Positions 49,686 through 59,292 are shown, counted from the stretch's first letter. The stretch is DNA of 64,000 bases from Chitinophagales bacterium (GCA_017303855.1 JAFLBL010000010.1:89311-153310), one strand, 5' to 3'. The notes: generated by a model from the sequence alone, not told the origin. Numbers and translations are program-made.

Positions 49686-49853
49686 AAGATCCGGCAATCA
49701 TTAATCGGGGTTCAAAGGGGATTTAAAGAGAGGAAATTCTTAGGAAACGGAACTCATGAGAGAGTGTGGAGACAAAAATAAGTAAATAATTTATATTTCA
49801 AAATTTTGGACCTATTTTATATAAAGAAAAAAAAGAATAAATAAGAAAGTGAA

Positions 49854-50624
49854 TCACTTGAGTTTTACAACTGGCAGTGCTGTTCTTTCCCCGCTTACGC
49901 GGTCAAGCAGGTATAGCATATATATACCGGGAGAAACCTGAGTGGAAACGGACAGATTTAACTGGTTGGTACCACGAACAACTGACTCCACCACTGTTTG
50001 CACGGTAATGCCTTTCATATCCACCAGGTTAATTTCAATTTCAGTAACCGATTGAGCAAAGTAAGTGATGGTCAGGGACTTGTTGAATGGGTTAGGCCAG
50101 CACCTGAATTCAGCCACTTTTGCGGAACGTACAGGTACCACATTGGAATAAGCGTAATTATTCCTGTTATCCTGGGCTTTAACACGGTAATAGATCAACG
50201 GAGCACTAAAAGAAGTAATATCATCCTTGCCCGTATATGTCGTGAGAATATTCATGGGACCGGAAGGAAGAACGGTTGTCAAATCCGTAAAAACGGCACC
50301 GTCTGTACTGCGCTGAACAATAAATTTCTCGGTATTCATTTCATTCTCAGCCAGCCATTTCAGATAAACCATATTCTCTTTCAGAACAACTGACAGTGAA
50401 AAATTATGAAGAGGAAGTATCCCGCCGGTACCCCCCGTATCCGGCGCAAAGTAAAACGGATTGGTAAGCTCATGACGTAACTGGTAGTATGGAGCCGGAA
50501 TTGAAGCGGCCGGCTTATCCTGAATAACACCTGCACCTGAAGACTGAATCGAAGCGAAGCATATCGTCACCAACAGCATAAGATTGCTGATGACTTGTGG
50601 ACGGATAATTGCTTGCTGAGGCAT
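49854..50624 (-). CDS. T9SS type A cargo protein, short paralogue
   Basis: A 256-residue secreted protein with a signal peptide (SNLMLLVTICFASIQSSGAG), a fibronectin-like domain (VYLKWLAENEMNTEKFIVQR) and a C-terminal T9SS sorting domain (CWPNPFNKSLTITYF, VSPGIYMLYLLDRV, ending LPVVKLK). It has the same order as the last 200 residues of the 47979 protein, without the lectin-like part. Intergenic DNA on its left (49617-49853) is AT-rich and holds no gene. Confidence 0.87.
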   Translation of the reverse strand: MPQQAIIRPQVISNLMLLVTICFASIQSSGAGVIQDKPAASIPAPYYQLRHELTNPFYFAPDTGGTGGILPLHNFSLSVVLKENMVYLKWLAENEMNTEKFIVQRSTDGAVFTDLTTVLPSGPMNILTTYTGKDDITSFSAPLIYYRVKAQDNRNNYAYSNVVPVRSAKVAEFRCWPNPFNKSLTITYFAQSVTEIEINLVDMKGITVQTVVESVVRGTNQLNLSVSTQVSPGIYMLYLLDRVSGERTALPVVKLK

Positions 50625-50733
50625 TTTTGGTTATTTGGTACGGTGCTACAAAGAAAATATCCTCCTGCTGTATATGCAAATTTCAACAGCAGTATTTTCA
50701 TCGTAATAATACGAAAACCAGTGTTTCCCACTA

Positions 50734-50768
50734 TAAAAAAAGGCTGTCTTTCTTAAAAAGACAGCCTT
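50734..50768 (-). terminator. Terminator of rpsA
   Basis: 12-bp stem AAGGCTGTCTTT / AAAGACAGCCTT (50740-50751, 50757-50768), 5-nt loop, followed on the minus strand by a T-run. Confidence 0.9.
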
Positions 50769-50791
50769 TACTCAGATACCAGTGCGAATTT

Positions 50792-52699
50792 TTATTCAGG
50801 CTTAGCTGCTTCAGCACCACCCTCTTCCGTATTTCCTTCCAGCTTTTTCTTCAGGTCGGCCAGTACACCCAGGTCACCGAGGGTGGCTTTTTCAACCTTG
50901 TTCTGGATATTCTTCACGGCTTTCTTGGTTTTATCGGCTTCAGCACGGGCTTCTTTCTTCACTGCTTCCATTTCCTCCACTTTACCCTGCTCCCATATCC
51001 GCGTATGCGATACCACAATACGTTTCTCGTTGCGGTCGAATTCAATTACCATAAACTGGTTTGTTTCATCCGCACCGATGCTCTTGCCATCTTCCTTGTT
51101 CAGGTGACGGTTAGGCGCAAACCCTTCCAGGCCATAAGGCAGCTGAACAGTAGCACCTTTGTCATCGCGACGGGTTACAGTACCTTCATGGATGCTGCCG
51201 ATAGCAAATGTATCCTGCAGCGTATTCCAGGGATCTTCTTCCAGTTGTTTATGACCGAGTTGGAGTTTGCGGTTCTCTTTATCAATTCCCAGGATGATCA
51301 CGTCAATGGTAGACGCCACTTTCGTGTACTCACTGGGGTGATTGAAACGCTTCAGCCAGCTCAGATCGCTGATATGAATCATGCCACCAATACCGGGAGC
51401 CAGTTCAACAAACACACCGTAGTTGGTGATGTTTTTCACCAGACCGGTATGACGGCTGCCTTCAGCGAATTTAGTTTCAATATCATTCCAGGGATCAGCA
51501 GAAAGCTGCTTGATGGAAAGACTCATTTTGCGACTGTCTTTATCCAGGGTAACGATCTTGGCTTCATGCTCATCGCTTAATTTGAAGAACTCTTTTGCAT
51601 TGATCGGGGTATTGGCCCAGGTGATTTCGCTCACGTGCACCAGTCCTTCAACACCAGGCTGAATCTCCAGGAAAGCACCGTAATCTTCAATATTCACCAC
51701 TTTACCTTTCACTACATTACCTTCAACAATGTTCTCACCCAGTACATCCCACGGATGCGGAGTCAGTTGTTTCAGACCTAGGCTGATACGTTTCTTCTCA
51801 TCATCGAAATCAAGTACCACCACATTGACTTTCTGGTCAAGTTTAAGTACTTCAGACGGGTGAGAAATACGTCCCCATGAAATATCGGTGATATACAGCA
51901 GACCATCGAGACCGCCAAGATCCATGAACGCACCGAAATCGGTGATGTTCTTCACGGTACCTTCGAGCACCTGGCCTTTCTCCAGTTTGCTCATGATCTC
52001 CGCACGTTGTGCTTCGATATCGCTTTCGATCAGGGCTTTGTGAGATACTACTGCATTCTTGATGGTTTCGTTGATCTTCACCACTTTGAATTCCATAGTT
52101 TTTCCGACAAACTGATCATAATCGGTAACCGGTTTAACGTCGATCTGTGAACCCGGTAAGAATGTTTCCATACCGAATACATCCACGATCAGACCACCTT
52201 TTGTTTTGGAAGTAACAGTACCGGTAATCACTTCACCTGTTTTGTGTACTTCAACGATACGCTCCCATGCACGGGTAATACGTGCCTGGCGACGGCTGAG
52301 GTTCAGATGACCTTCCCGGTCTTCTTTCTCCACGATCATCACTTCCACTTCGTCCCCGATTGCCAGGTTAGGCAGATCACGGAATTCGTTCAGTGAAATC
52401 AGACCATCACTTTTGAAACCGATGTTCAGTACTACGTCAGTTTTGGTCAGACCAACAACGAGCCCTTTCATCAGTTCACCATCGTTCAGTTGCACAAAAG
52501 TATTTTCATACACTTTGTCATACTTTTCTTTCTCTTCTTTGGTGTAAGAAGTTACGTTACGTTTGTCCACGCTCCAGTCGAAATCGTCATGGGCGGTGGC
52601 CACCACAGGTGCTGTTGGTGTCGCTGCAGCCACGGTCTCTCCGGCACCGGACTCCTGTTCATCAGCGTTTAATTGTTTTTTAATGTTGTTTTCAAACAT
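50792..52699 (-). CDS. rpsA: 30S ribosomal protein S1
   Basis: Binds mRNA at the small subunit. The 635-residue protein has six S1 domains, for example GLVVGLTKTDVVLNIGFKSD (1), GTVTSKTKGGLIVDVFG (2), GTVKNITDFGAFMDLGGLDG (3), GKVVNIEDYGAFLEIQPGVE (4), GLVKNITNYGVFVELAPG (5) and GTVTRRDDKGATVQLPYG (6). Acidic Ala/Thr-rich N-terminal and charged coiled C-terminal tails (about 70 and 70 residues) flank them. The start at 52699 (MFENNIKKQLN) is preferred. S1 matters in Bacteroidota because many of their mRNAs lack Shine-Dalgarno sites. Confidence 0.95.
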   Translation of the reverse strand: MFENNIKKQLNADEQESGAGETVAAATPTAPVVATAHDDFDWSVDKRNVTSYTKEEKEKYDKVYENTFVQLNDGELMKGLVVGLTKTDVVLNIGFKSDGLISLNEFRDLPNLAIGDEVEVMIVEKEDREGHLNLSRRQARITRAWERIVEVHKTGEVITGTVTSKTKGGLIVDVFGMETFLPGSQIDVKPVTDYDQFVGKTMEFKVVKINETIKNAVVSHKALIESDIEAQRAEIMSKLEKGQVLEGTVKNITDFGAFMDLGGLDGLLYITDISWGRISHPSEVLKLDQKVNVVVLDFDDEKKRISLGLKQLTPHPWDVLGENIVEGNVVKGKVVNIEDYGAFLEIQPGVEGLVHVSEITWANTPINAKEFFKLSDEHEAKIVTLDKDSRKMSLSIKQLSADPWNDIETKFAEGSRHTGLVKNITNYGVFVELAPGIGGMIHISDLSWLKRFNHPSEYTKVASTIDVIILGIDKENRKLQLGHKQLEEDPWNTLQDTFAIGSIHEGTVTRRDDKGATVQLPYGLEGFAPNRHLNKEDGKSIGADETNQFMVIEFDRNEKRIVVSHTRIWEQGKVEEMEAVKKEARAEADKTKKAVKNIQNKVEKATLGDLGVLADLKKKLEGNTEEGGAEAAKPE

Positions 52700-52710
52700 G
52701 ATATTTGTTT

Positions 52711-52743
52711 CCCGAAGGGTTTTATTTCGGGGCAGCAAAGATA
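52711..52743 (-). promoter_or_regulatory. rpsA -7 box and 5'-leader hairpin
   Basis: The minus strand has TATCTTTG (52743-52736). The predicted transcript then begins with a hairpin: CCCGAA / TTCGGG (52731-52726 and 52716-52711), loop 9 nt, 11 nt before the rpsA ATG. A hairpin at this place could serve autoregulation by S1; this is inference. Confidence 0.45.
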
Positions 52744-52908
52744 ATTCAAAAAAAGGACGATTTTTGCTTTTCCCAACGAAGTTTTTTCTGTACTTTAACC
52801 TTTATAACAGATTGATTCAGCGATTCTTGCAATGGCATCTCCGGCCCTTTCCCGGAACCGTGGCAGATTCCGTACTGATTAACCGGCTCCGGCCACCAAA
52901 ACTGACCC

Positions 52909-53877
52909 TTGCTTTATTACTATCTCAAACTCATTGCCCGGGTAGCTATCCGCATTTATTGCCGGAAAATCATCATCAATAAACCGGCCTGCCTGACCGA
53001 AAAAGGGCCATTACTGCTGGCCTGTAATCATCCCAATTCCTTCCTTGATTCAGTGCTGCTCAATACACTGTTTGATCAGCCCGTATGGTCGCTGGCCCGT
53101 GGTGATGTTTTTAAGAAACCGCTTTTCCGTAAACTGCTGAACGCATTAAAAATCATGCCCGTATACCGTACCAGTGAAGGCGTGGAAAATCTTTCGGAGA
53201 ATTATAAAACGTTTGAAGACTGTATCACCCTATTCAGAAGAAATCAGATTATCACTATTTACAGTGAAGGGAAATGCATCAATGAATGGCACCTCCGGCC
53301 CTTGAAAAAAGGGACAGCCCGGCTGGCGGCTAAAGCCTGGGATGAACAGATACCCCTTCGTATACTGCCGGTCGGCCTTAACTATAGTTCTTTCACCCGC
53401 TTTGGTAAAAATGTATTTATCAATTTCGGGGAAATTATAGAACAGCAAAGTATCGGCGATCACGCCGCAGACGGGACAAGGAACCTGGAATTCAACAACC
53501 AGTTAAGGAAACAATTTGAAAGTCTGGTCTATGAAATTCCTCTTGGGGACAAAGAGCAGCAAAAAAACCGGCTATCCGTAACCGTAAATCCTTTTGTAAA
53601 AACAGTATTGTTTATTCCGGCCATCGCCGGCTGGCTCATCAATGTGCCGGTATTCCTGTACGCCCGCAACACCGCCATCCGGAAATTAAAAGAACCCGGC
53701 CACTACGACTCCGTGGTAATCGGAATACTGTTGCTGACTTACCCGTTTTATCTTTTGCTTATTACGGCTCTTTTGCTGGTGCTGACGGGCAGCTATTGGA
53801 GTCTGCTTATGATCCCCTTCGCCCTCTTTGGTGCCTGGGCATGGGTACAGGTAAAACCGCAATTGAGCGATCAGTAA
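52909..53877 (+). CDS. Lysophospholipid acyltransferase family protein (PlsC domain), TTG start
   Basis: A 322-residue protein with a PlsC domain in the N-terminal half (NHPNSFLDS, the H-x4-D motif; YSEGKCINEW, the acceptor-site motif) and two C-terminal helices (TVLFIPAIAGWLINVPVFLY, IGILLLTYPFYLLLITALLL). Likely a membrane acyltransferase of lipid synthesis. No ATG or GTG is near; an in-frame TGA at 52903 precedes the TTG at 52909, so TTG is the probable start. Its 3' end overlaps the convergent flavoprotein gene by 7 bp. Confidence 0.85.
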   Translation: MLYYYLKLIARVAIRIYCRKIIINKPACLTEKGPLLLACNHPNSFLDSVLLNTLFDQPVWSLARGDVFKKPLFRKLLNALKIMPVYRTSEGVENLSENYKTFEDCITLFRRNQIITIYSEGKCINEWHLRPLKKGTARLAAKAWDEQIPLRILPVGLNYSSFTRFGKNVFINFGEIIEQQSIGDHAADGTRNLEFNNQLRKQFESLVYEIPLGDKEQQKNRLSVTVNPFVKTVLFIPAIAGWLINVPVFLYARNTAIRKLKEPGHYDSVVIGILLLTYPFYLLLITALLLVLTGSYWSLLMIPFALFGAWAWVQVKPQLSDQ

Positions 53878-55100
53878 CTCTTTTCCGCTATTGAACCGGC
53901 TGCAATATACCCGCTGGTCCAGGCATGCTGAAAATTAAAACCGCCGGTCACTCCATCCACATCCATTATTTCTCCGGCAAAGTATAAACCAGGAACCAGT
54001 TTGCTTTGCATCGTCTGCACGTCTATCTCCTGCAGGTTGATCCCGCCCGCCGTTACAAATTCTTCTTTGAACGTGGTTTTGCCCTTAACTGAAAACACAC
54101 TGTTCGTCAGCAGGCTGATCAGTTTATGCTGCTGTTTCGCGGGTAAATCAGCCCATCGTTTGTCCGGATCTGCCCCCGCTTCATGCAGCAGTAATTCCCA
54201 CAAACGATGTGGCAGGTTGAAGGGATTGCGCCATCCGGTTTTCTGCGCTGCCATCTTATGCCTGAACGCATAAAACTGTGTACCCAGCGATTGTTCATGT
54301 TGCCCGGGCAGCCAGTTTACCTGGATGTTGAATGTATATTGCTTTCCGGCCAGGTCACGGGCCGCCCGGGCACTCAGTTTCAATACCGCAGGACCACTCA
54401 ATCCCCAGTGTGTGATCAGCACTGGACCGGTTTCTTCCAGTTTGCTGCCGGAAATTTTTACAGTAGCTGAAGACACCGCCACCCCCATCAGTTGCGTGAT
54501 GCCATGACCGGGTATATTGAACGTAAAGAGTGAGGGTACCGGCGGTTCAATAGTATGACCGGTCGCCGTTAACCAATCAAACATGGATGATTTCGGATAC
54601 CCTCCTGTTGCGATACAGATAAAATCTGCTGTCATTGTTTTTCCATCACTTAAAAGCAACCGGAATTGCCCGTCCTCTTTATTCAACGCTTTCACGTCCG
54701 CATTCATCCGAATGTCAACCCGATACCGGTTGACGTCCCGCAGCAGGCATTCTACAATGGTATCCGATCTGTCGGTAACCGGAAACATCCTTCCGTCCGG
54801 TTCCGCTTTCAGCTGAACACCTCGTTCTTCAAACCAGTGAATGGTGTCCGTGGTAAAAAACTGGTGAAAGGCTTTTTTAACAAAGCGGCTTCCCCGTGGA
54901 TAACGAGTACTCATCTCCGTTATATCGAAACAGGCATGCGTACAATTGCAACGCCCTCCCCCGCTGATACGCACTTTTGAAAGCAGCTTGCCCGTTTTTT
55001 CCAGAAGGGTGACACGTAAGCCAGGGTTCATCCGGGCCGCGTTGACGGCACAAAAGCAACCGGCGGCTCCCCCTCCAATAACAATCAGTTTCTTTGACAT
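53871..55100 (-). CDS. YhiN/HI0933-family flavoprotein
   Basis: A 409-residue NAD(P)/FAD-dependent oxidoreductase-like protein. The FAD motif is IVIGGGAAGCFCAVNAARMN, then VRISGGGRCNCTHACFD, DFICIATGGYPKSSMFDW, and the C-terminal LYFAGEIMDVDGVTGGFNFQ. The family is widespread; its substrate is not known. Divergent from the YiiX-like gene. Confidence 0.93.
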   Translation of the reverse strand: MSKKLIVIGGGAAGCFCAVNAARMNPGLRVTLLEKTGKLLSKVRISGGGRCNCTHACFDITEMSTRYPRGSRFVKKAFHQFFTTDTIHWFEERGVQLKAEPDGRMFPVTDRSDTIVECLLRDVNRYRVDIRMNADVKALNKEDGQFRLLLSDGKTMTADFICIATGGYPKSSMFDWLTATGHTIEPPVPSLFTFNIPGHGITQLMGVAVSSATVKISGSKLEETGPVLITHWGLSGPAVLKLSARAARDLAGKQYTFNIQVNWLPGQHEQSLGTQFYAFRHKMAAQKTGWRNPFNLPHRLWELLLHEAGADPDKRWADLPAKQQHKLISLLTNSVFSVKGKTTFKEEFVTAGGINLQEIDVQTMQSKLVPGLYFAGEIMDVDGVTGGFNFQHAWTSGYIAAGSIAEKSY

Positions 55101-55161
55101 GACTTAATTCTGCAAAGAACGCTGAAATTTCATTAAGTTCGTTACTCCTAACCTTCCACAA

Positions 55162-55752
55162 ATGGCCCAGGCTCTGAGTAAACAGCAATTAAAAGAAATC
55201 CCGGTACTTCCCTACGAAAAAGTCAGGGACTACCTGGAAACCGGACATCTTTTTTTCAGTTCAGGAAGTTATACTTTCTCAGGGGCTATTCAACGGCTGA
55301 CAAAAAGTGTATGGAGCCATGTCGCCATTGTATATAAAGATGAACGGTTGGGCCGGGTATTAGTACTGGAAGCGGAACCGTATGTGGGTATACGGATGAT
55401 TCCCTTATCCAATTATCTCCGGAATTATAAAGGGAAAAACAGGCCCTATAAAGGACAGGTGGTAATAGCCCGGCTGAATAATAAAATCGGGGAGGAGCAA
55501 TTAAATAAAGCAATCAGTTTTGGACTTGATCAGCTCACCCGCCCTTACGATAACTGGGAAATCATCCGCATTATGATGCGCATACTTTTCAGAAAAGGAA
55601 AAAGGGAGCGCAATAAAAGTTATATATGCTCCGAACTGGTCAGGGATGCATTTGCCAAATCCGGGATCCTGTTCAAGATGAATGACACCTATATCAGTCC
55701 TCAGGAAATCTGGAAAGATGAGCGGGTGGAGCTTAAATACCGGTTGTTATGA
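55162..55752 (+). CDS. YiiX/YebB-like permuted NlpC/P60 cysteine hydrolase
   Basis: A 196-residue cytoplasmic protein of the circularly permuted papain-like fold. The catalytic His is in SVWSHVAIVY and the catalytic Cys in KSYICSELVRDAFAKSG, in the His-then-Cys order of the permuted family. Typical also are GHLFFSSGSYTFSGAIQ and PYDNWEIIRI. The substrate (amide, thioester or lipid) is unknown. 3' end 7 bp from the convergent map gene. Confidence 0.83.
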   Translation: MAQALSKQQLKEIPVLPYEKVRDYLETGHLFFSSGSYTFSGAIQRLTKSVWSHVAIVYKDERLGRVLVLEAEPYVGIRMIPLSNYLRNYKGKNRPYKGQVVIARLNNKIGEEQLNKAISFGLDQLTRPYDNWEIIRIMMRILFRKGKRERNKSYICSELVRDAFAKSGILFKMNDTYISPQEIWKDERVELKYRLL

Positions 55753-55759
55753 TAAGAAA

Positions 55760-56557
55760 TTAACTGCTGAATAAATTACTGTTCAGGGATTCAGCTTTTT
55801 CAATAGGGCTGTAATCAGAAAGTATATCGGCTTTTTCTTTTCGTATACAGACATCGTGTTCAAAATGTACGGAGGCTTTCCCGTCTTTTGTCCGGACGGT
55901 CCATCCATCATCCTCCGTGTACACCTCTTTCTTACCCAGATTGATCATAGGTTCTATGGCCAGTACCATCCCTTCTTTCAGTTTGGCGCCACTCCCCCTT
56001 TTGCCATAATTGGGTACCTGCGGATCCTCATGCAGGTCCTTACCCAGTCCATGGCCTACGAGTTCGCGTACGACGCCGTACCCATGTTTCTTTTCAGTAA
56101 AATCCTGTATGGCAAAACTGATATCTCCAACCCGGTTACCGGCCACTGCCTTCTCAATACCTTTATACAATGATTCTTTGGTTACCCTGATCAGTTGCGC
56201 AACTTCCTTACCCGGGTCTCCGATAGCGAATGTATAGGCATGGTCGCCATGCCAGCCATTCAGGATCACCCCGGCATCCACAGATATAATATCACCTTCT
56301 TTCAGTTCTCTTTTATTGGGAAAACCGTGCACCACCACATCATTTACGGATATGCAGGAATTAAACGGGTATCCATGATAGTTAAGAAAAGAAGGTACTG
56401 CGTGATGATCACGGATAAACGTGCCGATCAGGTTGTCAATTGCCAATGTCTGTATCCCTGGTTTAAGCATACCCGCCACTTCCGTCAGCGTTTTGCTGAC
56501 CAGCAAAGCCGCTTTCCGCATCAGTTCTACCTGCTCATCTGTTTTGTATAAAATCAT
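55760..56557 (-). CDS. map: Methionine aminopeptidase, type I
   Basis: Removes N-terminal Met. The 265-residue protein has the metal ligands in order: SVDAGVILNGWHGDHAYTFA, GHGLGKDLHE, LAIEPMINL and FEHDVCIRKE. It ends the spc ribosomal cluster here: 73 bp after secY, with a terminator-like hairpin between them. GATATTTG, one mismatch from the -7 consensus, lies 4 nt before its ATG, so it may have its own leaderless transcript. Confidence 0.96.
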   Translation of the reverse strand: MILYKTDEQVELMRKAALLVSKTLTEVAGMLKPGIQTLAIDNLIGTFIRDHHAVPSFLNYHGYPFNSCISVNDVVVHGFPNKRELKEGDIISVDAGVILNGWHGDHAYTFAIGDPGKEVAQLIRVTKESLYKGIEKAVAGNRVGDISFAIQDFTEKKHGYGVVRELVGHGLGKDLHEDPQVPNYGKRGSGAKLKEGMVLAIEPMINLGKKEVYTEDDGWTVRTKDGKASVHFEHDVCIRKEKADILSDYSPIEKAESLNSNLFSS

Positions 56558-56570
56558 TTTGCAAATATCT

Positions 56571-56606
56571 TAAAAATAAAGAACCCGGCAAGAGTACTTA
56601 CCGGGT
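56571..56606 (-). terminator. Hairpin between secY and map
   Basis: 10-bp stem with one G-U pair (ACCCGGCAAG / CTTACCGGGT on plus, 56583-56592 and 56597-56606), 4-nt loop, followed on the minus strand by CTTTATTTTT. It may terminate or attenuate the ribosomal transcript after secY. Confidence 0.7.
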
Positions 56607-56630
56607 CCGTATCTGAATCTTATTAATTTT

Positions 56631-57968
56631 TTACATCTGAACGGCAGACGAAGTCTGACGGCCCTGTATCCGTCCACTCTTCATCAATCCGTCGTATTGA
56701 CGCATCAGCAATTGCGTTTCGATCTGCTGCAGCGTATCCAGGATTACACCTACCATGATCAACAGCGACGTACCACCAAAGAATGTGGCGAACTGCTGGG
56801 TAACACCCAATAATTGGGCGATACCGGGAAGGATACCAACCAGAGCCAGCAGGATGGCACCCGGGAAAGTAATTTTATCCATGATAGAGCCGATATAATC
56901 TGCCGTAGGCTGTCCTGGTTTTACACCCGGAATAAATCCGTTATTCTGCTTCAGGTTATCCGCAATCTGCTTCGGATTAAATATCAGGGCCGTGTAGAGG
57001 AATGTAAAGCCGATTACCACCACTGAATAAATCAGCATATACCAGGGATTGGTATGATCGGTGATAGCCCGGAGAAATCCGCTGGCCTGTGTATTATAAT
57101 TCGCGAAAATAGTCGGGATAAAAATGATAGCCTGTGCAAAGATGATCGGCATTACACCGGCGCTGTTTACTTTCAGCGGCAGAAACTGACGGGCACCACC
57201 GAACTGGCGGTTGCCGACAATCTGTTTGGCGTAATTAACCGGAACCTTACGTACACCCTGGATCAGCAGGATACAACCCATAATGATGGCGATCAGAATG
57301 GCGATCTCCACAATGAACACCAGAATTTGTCCGTTACGAACGGATTTGGCACTCAGTTCCTGCAGGAAGGACTGAGGCAGGCGTGCGAGGATTCCGATCA
57401 TGATGATCAGGGAAGTACCATTACCCAGTCCTTTATCCGTAATTTTTTCACCCATCCACATTACAAACAACGTACCTGCGGTCAGCACCACAACAGTGGA
57501 CAACCAGAAATAACTGGCATACCCGGCCATAATACCGCCGGTTTGCTGTGTCATCCCCTGTAAGTAGGTAACATAGGCGGATGCCTGTAAAATGGTAACG
57601 ATAACCGTAAGGTATCGTGTATACTGGTTAATTTTTTTCCGTCCGCTTTCTCCTTCCTTCTGCATTTTCTGGAAACGGGGCACCAGCACCGTCATCAGCT
57701 GCATAAAGATAGAGGCAGAGATATAAGGCATGATACCCAGTGCAAAGATGGATGCCTGGTTAAAGGCACCACCGGAGAATGCGTCGATCAGGCCAAGGAT
57801 ACCGGTATTTCCTTCACCGGACTGGTCCATCCGGTTGGGATCAATACCCGGTAAAACGATATGCGCACCCAGCCGGTAAATCGTGATCATCATCAGGGTG
57901 AAGAGGATCTTACCGCGCAGCTCTTCAATGCTCCAGATATTCTTGAGTGTCTGTATAAATTTCTTCAC
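56631..57968 (-). CDS. secY: Protein translocase subunit SecY
   Basis: The pore of the Sec translocon, 445 residues and ten membrane helices. Typical are IYRLGAHIVLPGIDP, the plug-side GGAFNQASIFALGIMPYISA, GNGTSLIIMIGI, and FNPKQIADNLKQNNGFIPG (cytoplasmic loop 5). In the spc cluster 71 bp after rplO. Confidence 0.97.
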   Translation of the reverse strand: MKKFIQTLKNIWSIEELRGKILFTLMMITIYRLGAHIVLPGIDPNRMDQSGEGNTGILGLIDAFSGGAFNQASIFALGIMPYISASIFMQLMTVLVPRFQKMQKEGESGRKKINQYTRYLTVIVTILQASAYVTYLQGMTQQTGGIMAGYASYFWLSTVVVLTAGTLFVMWMGEKITDKGLGNGTSLIIMIGILARLPQSFLQELSAKSVRNGQILVFIVEIAILIAIIMGCILLIQGVRKVPVNYAKQIVGNRQFGGARQFLPLKVNSAGVMPIIFAQAIIFIPTIFANYNTQASGFLRAITDHTNPWYMLIYSVVVIGFTFLYTALIFNPKQIADNLKQNNGFIPGVKPGQPTADYIGSIMDKITFPGAILLALVGILPGIAQLLGVTQQFATFFGGTSLLIMVGVILDTLQQIETQLLMRQYDGLMKSGRIQGRQTSSAVQM

Positions 57969-58039
57969 GGGAATATAAAAGTTTTAAAGCGCTTAAAAGG
58001 AAAAAGACGCATTGAATGCGTCGTTGCAATTTAGTGAAA

Positions 58040-58489
58040 TTACTTTACTATTTCCACTGTACCGCCGGCTGCTTCGATGGCCGCTTTGGCTTTATCACTG
58101 ATTGCATTTACCCGGAAGGTGAATTTTTCTTTCAGTTCACCATTGCCGAGAATCTTAACCCGGTCTGTCTGGGAAATTAATCCGTTGATGTAAAGATTCT
58201 CCAGGGTGAATTCAGTGATGTTATACTTTTCAGCGAGTTGTTCAACCTGTCCGAGATTGATCACTTTGTATTCAATACGATGGGGATTCTTGAAACCGCG
58301 TTTGGGTATCCGGCGCTGGATGGGCATCTGACCACCTTCGTGCGCCATTTTATTTTTAAAACCGGTACGGGCTTGTGCACCTTTTGTACCTTTTGTAGAA
58401 GTTCCGCCATGTCCGGAGCCATCACCGCGTCCGATACGTTTTGTCTTGTGTGTTGCGCCTTTTGCAGGTCTTAATTCGTGTAGTTTCAT
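58040..58489 (-). CDS. rplO: 50S ribosomal protein L15
   Basis: 149 residues, beginning MKLHELRPAKGATHKTKRIG and with the Gly-rich GRGDGSGHGGTSTKGTKGA characteristic of L15. Between rpmD and secY in the usual order. Confidence 0.97.
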   Translation of the reverse strand: MKLHELRPAKGATHKTKRIGRGDGSGHGGTSTKGTKGAQARTGFKNKMAHEGGQMPIQRRIPKRGFKNPHRIEYKVINLGQVEQLAEKYNITEFTLENLYINGLISQTDRVKILGNGELKEKFTFRVNAISDKAKAAIEAAGGTVEIVK

Positions 58490-58565
58490 TGCTTTTGTTT
58501 TTTACTCATCGCCCCAAAAGCGTCGGGGCTCGCATGTATGTCTTTGTAACCGGGAAATTTTCCGG

Positions 58566-58748
58566 TTATTTTACTTCTTCCACTTTCACCAGGTGGGTCA
58601 CTTTGTGCACCATACCCAGTATCTGCGGAGTAGCTTCCAGCTCACGGGAAGAATTGGTCTTATTCAGTCCCAAGGCCTGCAGTGTAAGCTTCTGGCGCTC
58701 GGGTCTGTCAATCGGACTTTTTACCAATGTTACTTTTATCTTTTTCAT
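58566..58748 (-). CDS. rpmD: 50S ribosomal protein L30
   Basis: 60 residues: KKIKVTLVKSPIDRPERQKL, LQALGLNKTNSSRELEATPQ, ILGMVHKVTHLVKVEEV. Normal bacterial L30, present in this phylum. 76 bp from rplO. Confidence 0.96.
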   Translation of the reverse strand: MKKIKVTLVKSPIDRPERQKLTLQALGLNKTNSSRELEATPQILGMVHKVTHLVKVEEVK

Positions 58749-58773
58749 AATTCAATTTCGTTTGTGTTCGGTA

Positions 58774-59292
58774 TTAACCGTTAAAAACTTTCTTTAAACC
58801 CATGGTACGTGTCTTAGCCACGTGAATCGGCTCACGGAGCATAGCCAGTGCCTTGAAGGTCGCTTTTACCACGTTGTGAGGATTAGCGGAACCCAGTGAT
58901 TTTGCCAGTACGTCGGTAACACCTGCTGCTTCGAGCACTGCACGCATGGAACCTCCGGCGATCACACCGGTACCATGAGCGGCAGGTTTGATCAGTACTT
59001 TAGCGGCACCTTCTTTAGCCCATTGATCATGAGGAATAGTTCCTTTCATCACCGGTACTTTAATCAGGTTCTTCTTGGCATCTTCAATACCTTTTGTAAT
59101 GGCTTCCTGTACTTCCTTGGCCTTACCCAGGCCATGACCTACTACCCCGTTTTCATTACCCACCACTACTAAGGCAGAAAAGCTGAATGCACGTCCGCCT
59201 TTGGTTGTTTTTACCACACGGTTGATGGCTACCACTTTATCTTTCAGTTCCAGGTCGCCGGCTTTTACCCTGTTTACGTTAAACTTTGACAT
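58774..59292 (-). CDS. rpsE: 30S ribosomal protein S5
   Basis: 172 residues. RNA-binding N-terminal domain ([40 protein letters not shown]) and the S5 C-terminal domain ([21 protein letters not shown]). Usual place before rpmD. Confidence 0.97.
   Translation of the reverse strand: MSKFNVNRVKAGDLELKDKVVAINRVVKTTKGGRAFSFSALVVVGNENGVVGHGLGKAKEVQEAITKGIEDAKKNLIKVPVMKGTIPHDQWAKEGAAKVLIKPAAHGTGVIAGGSMRAVLEAAGVTDVLAKSLGSANPHNVVKATFKALAMLREPIHVAKTRTMGLKKVFNG

Noticed and set aside
52832..52882. Short leader peptide of 16 codons before the acyltransferase gene at 52909
   Set aside because: An ATG frame (MASPALSRNRGRFRTD) exists, but there is nothing to show it is translated.
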